From a virus, in IMG/VR virus record IMGVR_UViG_3300017770_000120, positions 1-27,223 of that record: a stretch of 27,223 bases of DNA. One strand, written 5' to 3'. The notes beneath the pieces were generated by a model. That model searched no databases, was not told the origin of the DNA, and worked only from the letters and a program-made list of their open reading frames with translations. Shown here in pieces: positions 16,690-23,239 of the stretch. Positions within the stretch are counted from its first letter, which is position 1. Each line of letters opens with the position of its first letter. The position numbers were made by a program, and so were the translations under genes.

Positions 16690-16710
16690 ATCCAATAACG
16701 GTGTGGGATA
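16690..16710 (-). promoter_or_regulatory. 21-bp repeat, candidate phage promoter (copy 2)
   Basis: Identical over 21 bp to 10428-10448. It begins one base past the RNA polymerase stop codon and lies 42 bases upstream of the SSB start, the first replication gene. This placement matches the start of class II genes in T7. Confidence 0.62.
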
Positions 16711-16711
16711 T

Positions 16712-18379
16712 TCACGCGAAAAAGTATTCACTGATTAACACCTTTGAAAGATCTAAAGATCCTTTAGTAGGTGGAGGTGGTACATCAACATCATCTGGTA
16801 AGTCTGACACAGCGTTCGTGTAGAGATTACCTAGTATGTCGTTGTTCTGGTAGAGATCGATAAACGCTTCTCTTAAGTTACGGTTAAGTACATCCATGTT
16901 AGGGCTATGTGTTCCAAAAGAATCATGGATCATAGCGAAGTCTTCTATGCCGTCTGATACACAGCGGTTAACTGTCATCGTTAAAGCACACGCATCCATG
17001 CTATGCACCAAGTTAGGGCTGCTGGACGTGCGATACTTAGACTTATCAACTAAGGCTGTGTCTTCATCAACTCGTAAGGAGACCCGCTTACTATCTAAGT
17101 GGGTTTCTATACGTTTAGACTTCTTCTTAAAGTACCTTAACTGTACGTTGTAACCTGTAGGTGTTACCCAACTCATGATGGTGTTATGCGTGCCATACAA
17201 GACAGCTATCTGAGTAATGTAGTTCATCACCTCTCTAGCGCCTGTTATGACGTTGTTAATTGCATCCCATATATGGTTGTTACAAAGACTAGCAGCTTCG
17301 TTAGCCCTATCTGAACCCCAAGGTAAGTTACCTTTACACTTCTTAAGTAACGCATCCTTAATGTTCTCCCGACACGTTGACTTAGTACCGCTATAAGGAA
17401 CGATCATCACGGGCTTCTTAGCTATAGCACGACACACACCGACCTCTAAGAGCATCACAGCCAGCTCGTTACCTGCATGAGCTTCAGCCTGTAACGTGAC
17501 CGTAGCGGCGTCTGCTACGTCCTGATAGATATCCTGAGGACTATCTGAAGGTAAGAGGTTAACTGATCGACCGCCTGCCTCATCAAGGTTCATTGCACTG
17601 AGGTGTTGGATACCGTTACAGCTGCCATCTACCTGACAGGGCAGGGTAGTGATAAAGGTCTTCCCTTCACCGACTGCTATAGTGTACTCAGCCCACTCAA
17701 AGCACCATGCTAAGACAGCCCAAGGTTCATCACCCTCTTGCCACCAGAGGTAGTTAAGAGGATCTTCAGCAACCTTAAGAGCGTTCTCAGTGTTACCTAA
17801 TGCCCACATCTCACGTTCAACTAAGGAGATCTTATCGACCCCATAGCTGTTGGCTCCGTGTATAGCTAACCAACTTGCTTCGTCAGGAGTGTTAATCTCC
17901 ATGCCTGTAGCGAACGTCAGTAAAGCTTTACCATAGTCAGCAACCTGAGGTGATAAGAAGCTTTCTCTCGGATACTTACGAGTGCGGAAGTCTAACTGCC
18001 ATTGGAAGTAGAACTCATCGTACTGTGCGTATTCCTCAGCGAGCTTAAGTGTAGCTTCGACAGCTAAGCGCTTAGACATAGACTCAGTGTTATGTTTATG
18101 TACTTCGCTACGCTCTTGACACCACTGTTTAAACTCAAGCTTCTCAGCTTCGTTCATGTAAGCAGGTTTCTTATCGAACCGGTAAGGTGGTAGAGGTAGG
18201 TTATCTTTACCTTCAAGACCATTCCACTTCTGTCCGCTATCCCAACAGGCTCGCATCACCTCAAGTACCGGAGTGTTGATACGCCACTTAGTACGCTGAA
18301 GAGCGTTGACACAATCTAACTCTTGCTGGTAGTCGTGCTTGTTTACATTCTCGTAGTACGTTGATAATGATTTATCCAT
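16712..18379 (-). CDS. T7-type RNA polymerase, catalytic C-terminal part
   Basis: The 555-residue product carries the whole palm and fingers of a single-subunit RNA polymerase. T7 catalytic residues have clear equivalents: Asp537 is Asp251 in QVDGSCNGIQHLSAM, Lys631 is Lys321 and Tyr639 is Tyr329 in RAIAKKPVMIVPYS, and Asp812 is Asp486 in AMIHDSFGT. The C-terminus ends EYFFA, like T7 DFAFA. The N-terminus MDKSLSTYYENVNKHDYQQE aligns with the T7 segment starting SKKALMRYEDVYMPE, so this ORF begins in mid-protein. Its ATG overlaps the stop of the upstream part (TAATG). Ser330 replaces the Gly that follows the active-site Tyr in T7. Confidence 0.93.
   Translation of the reverse strand: MDKSLSTYYENVNKHDYQQELDCVNALQRTKWRINTPVLEVMRACWDSGQKWNGLEGKDNLPLPPYRFDKKPAYMNEAEKLEFKQWCQERSEVHKHNTESMSKRLAVEATLKLAEEYAQYDEFYFQWQLDFRTRKYPRESFLSPQVADYGKALLTFATGMEINTPDEASWLAIHGANSYGVDKISLVEREMWALGNTENALKVAEDPLNYLWWQEGDEPWAVLAWCFEWAEYTIAVGEGKTFITTLPCQVDGSCNGIQHLSAMNLDEAGGRSVNLLPSDSPQDIYQDVADAATVTLQAEAHAGNELAVMLLEVGVCRAIAKKPVMIVPYSGTKSTCRENIKDALLKKCKGNLPWGSDRANEAASLCNNHIWDAINNVITGAREVMNYITQIAVLYGTHNTIMSWVTPTGYNVQLRYFKKKSKRIETHLDSKRVSLRVDEDTALVDKSKYRTSSSPNLVHSMDACALTMTVNRCVSDGIEDFAMIHDSFGTHSPNMDVLNRNLREAFIDLYQNNDILGNLYTNAVSDLPDDVDVPPPPTKGSLDLSKVLISEYFFA
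17495..17504 (-). repeat. Polar decamer TACGGTCACG, inside RNA polymerase
   Basis: Exact copy; reading phase T-ACG-GTC-ACG (Thr-Val-Thr) at about residue 293 of the C-terminal part. Confidence 0.7.
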
Positions 18380-19152
18380 TAATATACCCTCGCTAATCCC
18401 GTTCGTGGTAGGTAGTCACTGTGATACCCGCCTGTGTGTATGTCCACCCAATCCACTGGAGGGATAAGAGATGGTTTGTACATGGGATGGTTAACTTCAT
18501 TAGTCGCATGGAACTGATCTATCCAAGCCTGTGTCTCGTCAGTACATAAAACGTACATAGGCATCTTACCTCTGTTGTGCCTACGCTCGATCTTAATAAT
18601 ACCGAGTGTCTTTTGGATAGAGTTAAGGATGCTGACGCCAACTTGAATCCGTTCACGATCAGTCCAGAAACCTACGAACTCATCCTTACGCATCTTGTTG
18701 ACGACACCTGCTCTCTTGTTTTCATAGCCTAGATCTGTTTTCTTCATAGCCATCTTAAGGATCTCATTAGCAACCTCACCGTCTTGCTCGATCCATTCAT
18801 CTATGACTAACTGTGTTTCTACTCGTGTTCCGATATGTTTAGCTACCTTGATCAATTTCGTATAGCCTTGGCTCAAGCCATTGACTAACGAGATCAAGCT
18901 AAGGTAAGCAATCTGTGCAGGGTCAGCGCCCTGTAACTTTTGTTTAGGTACGGAGCTACCATGGCCTGACTGCATGAACTCGTCTAAGCCTTGAGCTAGT
19001 GGATGAATAAGATTGTAGACTAAAGCCCTACCGTGAAGTGTCTCACTCTGTAAACCCTTAGACATCATCTTGTCTTTGTTGTAGTGATACCGCTCGATAC
19101 CACCCTGAGCCATTAAGCGCTCTAAGTTTATTTGATCTTCTAACGTAGCCAT
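18379..19152 (-). CDS. T7-type RNA polymerase, N-terminal part
   Basis: The 257-residue product corresponds to the N-terminal domain of T7 RNA polymerase, which binds promoter and nascent RNA. It has a T7-like start (ATLEDQINLERLMAQGGIER), the internal segment RAGVVNKMRKDEFVGFWTDR, and the end SLIPPVDWVDIHTGGYHSDY followed by LPRTGLARVY. This matches T7 VPPKPWTGITGGGYW...LALVRTH, so the protein stops exactly where homology passes to the next ORF. The two parts total 812 residues against 883 in T7. AGGAGG lies four bases before the ATG. Either two polypeptides assemble, a minus-1 shift fuses them, or an indel (real or sequencing) broke the gene. Confidence 0.88.
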   Translation of the reverse strand: MATLEDQINLERLMAQGGIERYHYNKDKMMSKGLQSETLHGRALVYNLIHPLAQGLDEFMQSGHGSSVPKQKLQGADPAQIAYLSLISLVNGLSQGYTKLIKVAKHIGTRVETQLVIDEWIEQDGEVANEILKMAMKKTDLGYENKRAGVVNKMRKDEFVGFWTDRERIQVGVSILNSIQKTLGIIKIERRHNRGKMPMYVLCTDETQAWIDQFHATNEVNHPMYKPSLIPPVDWVDIHTGGYHSDYLPRTGLARVY

Positions 19153-19162
19153 TAGGCCTCCT

Positions 19163-19348
19163 TTAATAGGTATGTGTTACAGTGATCTCAAAGTTCTCTA
19201 AGTCGATGAATAAATCTGTCTGACTAGACACCTGTATCTCTATCTCTAAGTCGTACTTCTTAAGTTTGTCTTTCAGTTCCTCCTCTTGGAATTGGAAATT
19301 AAAAACTCTCTCACAGAAGAGAGCGGTACATAAGAAATGATCGAACAT
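19163..19348 (-). CDS. Small hypothetical protein before RNA polymerase
   Basis: The 61-residue product begins MFDHFLCTALFCERVFNFQF and has a hydrophobic, Cys-containing N-terminus and an acidic, beta-rich C-terminal half (TDLFIDLENFEITVTHTY). No family is recognised. AGGAGG four bases before the ATG at 19348 chooses this start over an in-frame start at 19387. It ends ten bases before the polymerase ATG, so the two are probably co-transcribed. Confidence 0.72.
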   Translation of the reverse strand: MFDHFLCTALFCERVFNFQFQEEELKDKLKKYDLEIEIQVSSQTDLFIDLENFEITVTHTY

Positions 19349-19404
19349 AATGCCTCCTGATATGAGTGTCTGCGCCACCGAGATCACATTCCAGTGGCGT
19401 GATG

Positions 19405-19414
19405 CGTGACCGTA
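19405..19414 (-). repeat. Polar decamer TACGGTCACG, non-coding
   Basis: Exact copy in a gene-free stretch. On the plus strand it is preceded by GTGGCGTGA, as at 27151-27159, here with an extra TGCGTGA. Confidence 0.75.
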
Positions 19415-19469
19415 ACTGAAGACTCTGTATTAGTGAGCGTCAGATAACGGCTGTTTTCCTAACTGATTA

Positions 19470-19580
19470 CTATGTAGATTGTACTTGACAGAGATCTGGC
19501 GAATCGTGCCGCCACCCTATTCCTAATCTTGTGCGGTGGCAAATCGTACATAAAAAGCTAGGTTTTCTCTTAGTGATCAC
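19470..19580 (-). CDS. Possible 36-residue Cys-containing mini-protein
   Basis: An open frame encodes KPSFLCTICHRTRLGIGWRH followed by DSPDLCQVQST. The CxxC, the GWRHDSPDLC pattern and a third Cys suggest a zinc-binding fragment. A near-perfect ribosome site AGGAGGTGATC overlaps the only candidate GTG start at 19580, leaving no normally spaced start codon. It may be a decayed gene or use a non-canonical start. Confidence 0.3.
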   Translation of the reverse strand: MITKRKPSFLCTICHRTRLGIGWRHDSPDLCQVQST

Positions 19581-19630
19581 CTCCTGTCATAGGCCACTGC
19601 GCCACCAATACGCCACTGGCTTTTAGTGTG

Positions 19631-19882
19631 TTAATAACTGATAACATCGCTTATCTCCGGTAGTACTGAGCTTAACATTAAGAGTACCTTAGGTGACAAG
19701 AACACCACCGCCGCTACGTTCAGAATGATTAACGCTCTGTCTCTCCATTGTATGCCGACATAACACCAACAAGCAGCTCCCAGTAATGAGAGTACTAAGT
19801 CGATGTCGGTATAACCAGCGCCTCGAAAGGCTATAGCTAATAGGATAAGGCCTGAACCTATCCACTTAATCGGCTGTGTCAT
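19631..19882 (-). CDS. Small polytopic membrane protein
   Basis: The 83-residue product has three hydrophobic stretches: about 5-20 (IKWIGSGLILLAIAF), 27-46 (IDLVLSLLGAACWCYVG) and 50-73 (ALIILNVAAVVFLS and onward), with few charges between. No family is recognised. It overlaps the preceding gene as ATGA, so it is translated last in a chain of four coupled genes. A cytoplasmic-membrane location is likely; a holin is possible but nothing specific supports it. Confidence 0.75.
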   Translation of the reverse strand: MTQPIKWIGSGLILLAIAFRGAGYTDIDLVLSLLGAACWCYVGIQWRDRALIILNVAAVVFLSPKVLLMLSSVLPEISDVISY

Positions 19883-20076
19883 TGAAATATTTCCTCTTTA
19901 CTTTTACATACGATAGTAAGGTCGAGCTGGTCTGATACGTCATCACGTCTACCGACTGACTTACTTGCCTGTAGGGCGTAATGCTCACACTCTCCGAAGG
20001 AATCATAACCTGTCGGGATAGGCATGATAGCTAACGTCTCACCCATAACTACTAAACTTATAATTTGAATCCACAT
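19879..20076 (-). CDS. Small protein with N-terminal hydrophobic segment
   Basis: The 65-residue product begins MWIQIISLVVMGETLAIMPI, a hydrophobic start that could be a signal anchor or uncleaved signal peptide, then a polar domain with two Cys (GECEHYALQASK and TIVCKSKEE). Two Cys outside a membrane segment would fit a periplasmic domain. Its ATG overlaps the preceding stop (TAATG) and its end overlaps the next ATG. A longer reading from 20115 lies over the upstream gene and is not needed. Confidence 0.7.
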   Translation of the reverse strand: MWIQIISLVVMGETLAIMPIPTGYDSFGECEHYALQASKSVGRRDDVSDQLDLTIVCKSKEEIFQ

Positions 20077-20279
20077 TACATCTTCCCTCTGTCTTTGTCT
20101 GTTTGAATAATACATCTACTCTGTTTGTTCTGCTGGTCTTCCCCTTCTACTGAGTGAAGAACCTTAGCGGCGAACTCAAGCAGTCCCCCGTAGTCCTTAC
20201 CACATACATAAGCAGCATTGATCTGCCGCTTAAGTTCCTTAACTGCATCCTCACCTATGTGTAAGTCTACTTTGTGCAT
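20076..20279 (-). CDS. Small hypothetical protein
   Basis: The 67-residue product begins MHKVDLHIGEDAVKELKRQI and is a charged, mostly helical soluble protein with KDYGGLLEFAAKVLHSVEGE in the middle. No domain is recognised. The start at 20279 is set by GGAGGAG inside the end of the upstream gene and a TGATG overlap; an upstream reading to 20309 is not needed. Confidence 0.68.
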   Translation of the reverse strand: MHKVDLHIGEDAVKELKRQINAAYVCGKDYGGLLEFAAKVLHSVEGEDQQNKQSRCIIQTDKDRGKM

Positions 20280-20518
20280 CACTCCTCCCGTATAGTAACA
20301 GTGTAACATTCATAACGTACGTCATCGTAGAACTCTTTAGCTTCCCGATAATCATCGAACTCAGCCTCAAACACACCGCTGAATGTGCTATAAGTAACTG
20401 TCCACATTTTCTTCTTCTCCTCATTAAAGATACGATCCCAATTAAGACTAAAGCCCTCGTTATCGACAAGCATTCGCCGACGTGAGCTACCTTTACCATT
20501 CTGTACTGTGTCTTTCAT
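20279..20518 (-). CDS. Small hypothetical protein
   Basis: The 79-residue product has a basic N-terminus (NGKGSSRRRMLV) and an acidic, aromatic C-terminal domain reading MWTVTYSTFSGVFEAEFDDY and then REAKEFYDDVRYE. That second part could be a self-standing 42-residue alpha/beta domain with its own internal ATG. No family is named. AGGGG precedes the ATG at 20518, and it lies one base after the stop of the 52-residue gene. Confidence 0.7.
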   Translation of the reverse strand: MKDTVQNGKGSSRRRMLVDNEGFSLNWDRIFNEEKKKMWTVTYSTFSGVFEAEFDDYREAKEFYDDVRYECYTVTIREE

Positions 20519-20519
20519 A

Positions 20520-20678
20520 CTACACCCCTAAACTTTTATTTAAAATCTTAGTGACAGTATAAGCAACATCTAAGTCATTATAAGTATGGATGTCAGTAAT
20601 ACTCCCACCCTCACTTAACTTGACCACTCGGTACAGTGTGACACTACCGAAGTATGCGTTGACTATTTTAAACCTCAT
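20520..20678 (-). CDS. 52-residue hypothetical protein after the ClpX-like gene
   Basis: The ORF encodes MRFKIVNAYFGSVTLYRVVK, then LSEGGSITDIHTYNDLDVAY and TVTKILNKSLGV. It fills what would otherwise be a gap, has GAGGGTAAAAACC before its ATG, overlaps the ClpX-like 3' end by 11 bases, and is one base before the next gene. The overlaps and spacing match its neighbours. It looks like a small alpha/beta protein; no family is recognised. Confidence 0.7.
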   Translation of the reverse strand: MRFKIVNAYFGSVTLYRVVKLSEGGSITDIHTYNDLDVAYTVTKILNKSLGV

Positions 20679-21846
20679 GGTTTTTACCCTCTTCTGCATT
20701 AAACATAATGTCCATTAGTTTGCTCTCAAGTATGGTCTGTAATCCTCTAGCTCCAGTTCCATTCTTAAGTGCCTCACGTGCTACTGCTTTGAGTGTCTTC
20801 TCGGTGAACTTGATAGTCGAACCATCAAGGCCGATAAGTTTCTCGTAGTGACTTACGATAGAGTCCTTAGGCTCTGTTAGAATTCTCCGTAGTTCCTTAA
20901 CACCGAGAGTTTCTAACTTAGCAACCGTAGGGATACGACCGAGTAGTTCAGGTATCATCCCATACTTCTTAAGGTCTTCTATAGTAACATCCTTAGTCTT
21001 CGCTTTCTTAGCCTTAGACTTGCTCGTGACCGTAGACGTGAAGCCTATGCCATTCGCATCTGCCTGAGTACGTTCCTCGACAACCTCTTCGATGCCAGCG
21101 AATGCCCCGCCAACAATGAATAGGATGTTCGAGGTGTCCATGGTGATCTTACGTTGGTTATGACCTGAGCCTACTTTGAACGTAGCATCGTGGCCTTCCA
21201 TCAACTTAAGTAAGGCTTGTTGTACGCCTTCACCTGAGACATCCTTCTTACCATCTGCTGATTGCCTAGCCCGTAGCTTGTCGACCTCATCGATAAAGAT
21301 GATGCCTCGCTGAGCCGTGGGTAAGTGTTCATCAGCCGCCATGTAAAGTTTCTCTAAGCAGTCCTCTACATCGCCTCCGACATAACCTGCCTCTGTCATT
21401 GCTGTAGAGTCACAGATAGCTAAGGGTACGTCTAAGTGCTTGGCGATAGTCTGAGCGAACAACGTCTTGCCTGAGCCAGTAGAGCCTATAAGCATGATGT
21501 TGGTTTTCTTAAGGTTAAGCTCAGGATCACTCGTAATGCGCTTGAAGTGATTGTATACAGCAATAGAGATAATCTTCTTAGCTGAGTCCTGACCAATGAT
21601 GTGCTCGTTAAGGTGTTCCATGATCTCCTTAGGTTTAGGGAATGATAGATCACCATCATAAGCAAGGGTAGGGAAGTCTACAGGCGTTGGATCCTGCGAG
21701 TAGATGTCCGTCATGTCGGTAAGGATAGAGAACAAGTCCTGCAAATCCTCTTCGCCGGTGAGGTCGATAATAACTCGATCCTCGTCCTTACTGCCCTTAT
21801 CCTTGCCGTTCTTGTTGTCTCCGATGTTTACGATATTATTCGTCAT
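20668..21846 (-). CDS. ClpX-like AAA+ unfoldase lacking the zinc domain
   Basis: The 392-residue protein aligns with the ClpX AAA+ module from about residue 70 to the end: HIIGQDSAKKIISIAVYNH, Walker A GSTGSGKT (121-128), pore loop GYVG (154-157), Walker B IIFIDE (182-187), DVSGEGVQQALLKLMEG, GGAFAG, box VII LLGRIP with Arg304, and sensor 2 GARG (Arg367). The ClpP-docking IGF tripeptide is present at 267-269. The N-terminal C4 zinc domain of host ClpX is replaced by about 60 acidic residues with no Cys, and the RKH pore-entry loop is not conserved (GHNQRK). ClpX unfolds proteins for ClpP; no ClpP is encoded here. The start overlaps the upstream gene by 11 bases. Confidence 0.92.
   Translation of the reverse strand: MTNNIVNIGDNKNGKDKGSKDEDRVIIDLTGEEDLQDLFSILTDMTDIYSQDPTPVDFPTLAYDGDLSFPKPKEIMEHLNEHIIGQDSAKKIISIAVYNHFKRITSDPELNLKKTNIMLIGSTGSGKTLFAQTIAKHLDVPLAICDSTAMTEAGYVGGDVEDCLEKLYMAADEHLPTAQRGIIFIDEVDKLRARQSADGKKDVSGEGVQQALLKLMEGHDATFKVGSGHNQRKITMDTSNILFIVGGAFAGIEEVVEERTQADANGIGFTSTVTSKSKAKKAKTKDVTIEDLKKYGMIPELLGRIPTVAKLETLGVKELRRILTEPKDSIVSHYEKLIGLDGSTIKFTEKTLKAVAREALKNGTGARGLQTILESKLMDIMFNAEEGKNHEV
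21025..21034 (-). repeat. Polar decamer TACGGTCACG, inside the ClpX-like gene
   Basis: Exact copy; reading phase T-ACG-GTC-ACG, encoding the Thr-Val-Thr just after the IGF loop. Confidence 0.7.
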
Positions 21847-21949
21847 CGCCGTGTTCCTCTTGTAGTTCGTTATAGATAGCTGTGAGGCATACCCCTGTTG
21901 CTATGAGTAATACCGCATCAAACAATAGAATTCCTAAGTGTAAGTCCAT
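21836..21949 (-). CDS. 37-residue single-span membrane peptide
   Basis: The ORF from ATG at 21949 encodes MDLHLGILLFDAVLLIATGV followed by CLTAIYNELQEEHGDDE: one hydrophobic span and an acidic cytoplasmic-like tail. A longer in-frame reading from 22132 would lie over the preceding gene; the AGAGGATTT leader 4-12 bases upstream of 21949 selects the short form. Translation is probably coupled to the ClpX-like gene, whose ATG lies inside its last codons. It might tether or adapt the ClpX-like protein, but that is inference from position only. Confidence 0.65.
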   Translation of the reverse strand: MDLHLGILLFDAVLLIATGVCLTAIYNELQEEHGDDE

Positions 21950-21959
21950 GGTAAATCCT

Positions 21960-22190
21960 CTAGTGTGGTATGGGCATATACTTATCGTACCAGTATACGC
22001 AGGTAAGTAGATCTCGGAGGTCAGCCTTGACAACGTGACCGTTGATCTCGATTTGATAACTCTTGTTCTTATGGTCTCCCGTGCGGGCGAAGAGGGCATC
22101 CTTATAAGTGTAAAGGTCTGCCCCGTAGTCATTGAACAAGGTTTGTAACTCTGCTGGTAATTCCTGCTTTGGTCGCCTGAACCCTCGCAT
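21960..22190 (-). CDS. Small hypothetical protein after integrase
   Basis: The 76-residue product begins MRGFRRPKQELPAELQTLFN and includes DYGADLYTYKDALFARTGDH and a Tyr/Trp-rich end (CVYWYDKYMPIPH). It is soluble and mixed alpha/beta; no family is recognised. GGAGG six bases before the ATG lies within the last integrase codons, so expression is coupled to integrase. An excisionase role is conceivable from position, but no winged-helix or helix-turn-helix pattern is obvious. Confidence 0.7.
   Translation of the reverse strand: MRGFRRPKQELPAELQTLFNDYGADLYTYKDALFARTGDHKNKSYQIEINGHVVKADLRDLLTCVYWYDKYMPIPH
22034..22043 (-). repeat. Decamer near-copy (AACGGTCACG)
   Basis: Nine of ten bases match; read as Asn-Gly-His, a phase different from most other copies. 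Confidence 0.5.
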
Positions 22191-22191
22191 G

Positions 22192-23169
22192 TTATGCCTC
22201 CAATATATCTATTCCTGTCATGAGTGAAGTAGGGGCTAGGTGAGCATATAGCATTGTAGTGCTAATGTTCCTGTGTCCCATCCATTGTTGAACCTTACGT
22301 ATGTCCATGCCGCCCTGAACAAGTCGAGAACAGCAGGTGTGTCTGAAAGTATGCCATACGCAGTCGCTGAGGTCTAAGGTGTCTCGCACCGACTCCCATG
22401 CTCGTCTGTATGACTTAACGCTTCGCTTGAATCCTCCTCGCTGGACAATCTCTTGCACCCGCTTAGTCGCTGGTAATAAGAGAGCATCGCCATTCTTTCT
22501 ATCAGGAATATAGAGTCCCAGTCCATCCTTTCCGATAGGGTGTAGCGCAAGGTCAAACTTAAATAGCTCACTGGCTCGCATACCAGTATCGATTGATACA
22601 ATGGCCATATCTGCCAGCTCATGGTGACCACGTGACCGTAACAGATCAATGATTGCATCCTCCTCTTGTTTAGTGAACCATCTTAGACGGTGGTTGGCTT
22701 CCTTAAGTTTAGGCATCTCAGGCATATCCGCCAGTGCGTTGATACTCTGAGCATGACGTAAGACTTTCCGAAGTGCCGCCATGTGTCTGTTAGCTGTACC
22801 GTTCGACCTCCCTCTGGCCTTCATGTCGTTAATGTAGTCGTGAATCCTCTCAGTGGTTATTTTACTGATAGGGGTATCGTCACCAAAAAACCTCACGATT
22901 GCATTACACGTATGCCGCAGGTTATCCTCGGACTTGCTTCCTTTCCAGTATAGATTCTCGACAGCCCTTATCGTGCGGCCTAGAGTCCACTTGCTGATTG
23001 TTTCTGTTGATAGTGTCTCCTCAGGTATAGGTAAGTTGTTAGCCAATGCGAGCTTGACCTGTGATTCCCACAGGGTAGCCTCGGTGTGGCTATTGAATGA
23101 ACGCCTGTATCTCTTACCTTTAAAAGACACATACGCTTGGTATTTATTGTTCCGTTGCGTTACTGACAT
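22192..23169 (-). CDS. int: Tyrosine recombinase / phage integrase
   Basis: The 325-residue protein has three parts: an N-terminal arm-binding-like domain (KYQAYVSFKGKRYRRSFNSH, 9-28), a core-binding helical domain (about 60-155) and a catalytic domain with the full residue set: Arg198 in DTGMRASEL, His273 and Arg276 in HTFRHTCCSRL, His299 in WMGHRN, and Tyr308 in TTMLYAHL. It catalyses recombination between attP and attB. Integrases occur in some T7-like phages of marine and cyanobacterial hosts, usually before the RNA polymerase as here. It follows an AT-rich gap with a TATAAT box. No tRNA-like att core was identified by eye. Confidence 0.95.
   Translation of the reverse strand: MSVTQRNNKYQAYVSFKGKRYRRSFNSHTEATLWESQVKLALANNLPIPEETLSTETISKWTLGRTIRAVENLYWKGSKSEDNLRHTCNAIVRFFGDDTPISKITTERIHDYINDMKARGRSNGTANRHMAALRKVLRHAQSINALADMPEMPKLKEANHRLRWFTKQEEDAIIDLLRSRGHHELADMAIVSIDTGMRASELFKFDLALHPIGKDGLGLYIPDRKNGDALLLPATKRVQEIVQRGGFKRSVKSYRRAWESVRDTLDLSDCVWHTFRHTCCSRLVQGGMDIRKVQQWMGHRNISTTMLYAHLAPTSLMTGIDILEA
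22631..22640 (-). repeat. Polar decamer TACGGTCACG, inside integrase
   Basis: Exact copy in the third reading phase (TTA-CGG-TCA-CGT, Leu-Arg-Ser-Arg). Confidence 0.7.
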
Positions 23170-23192
23170 ATGAGATCCTCCATTGGTAAAGA

Positions 23193-23208
23193 TATAATAA
23201 CTATTATA
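23193..23208 (-). promoter_or_regulatory. Inverted repeat over a TATAAT box before integrase
   Basis: TATAATA and TATTATA are perfect 7-bp inverted arms separated by AC, inside a 70-base AT-rich gap. On the minus strand the repeat contains TATAAT 34 bases or so before the integrase ATG. No good minus-35 box is visible. It could be an integrase promoter with an overlapping operator. Confidence 0.4.
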
Positions 23209-23239
23209 AAAAATAAACTAATAATGTTTACTAGTATAC

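Larger units (their letters stand above)
19349..19630. promoter_or_regulatory. Structured gap upstream of the RNA polymerase unit
   Basis: This 282-base stretch holds no full-length gene but has dense short repeats. CCAGTGGCGT (19391-19400) recurs inverted at 19610-19619, TGCGCCACC occurs at 19371-19379 and 19598-19606, and GCCACC/GGTGGC cores occur at 19511 and 19535, giving a possible TGCCGCC/GGTGGCA stem. A decamer copy lies at 19405-19414. The arrangement suggests an operator cluster or RNA structure controlling the polymerase unit. No good sigma70 promoter was found by eye. Confidence 0.4.

Noticed and set aside
20251-20499. 82-codon minus-strand ORF in another frame
   Set aside because: Overlaps two better-supported coupled genes; no ribosome site.
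22853-23173. 106-codon plus-strand ORF
   Set aside because: Antisense to integrase, which has full catalytic motifs; no independent support.
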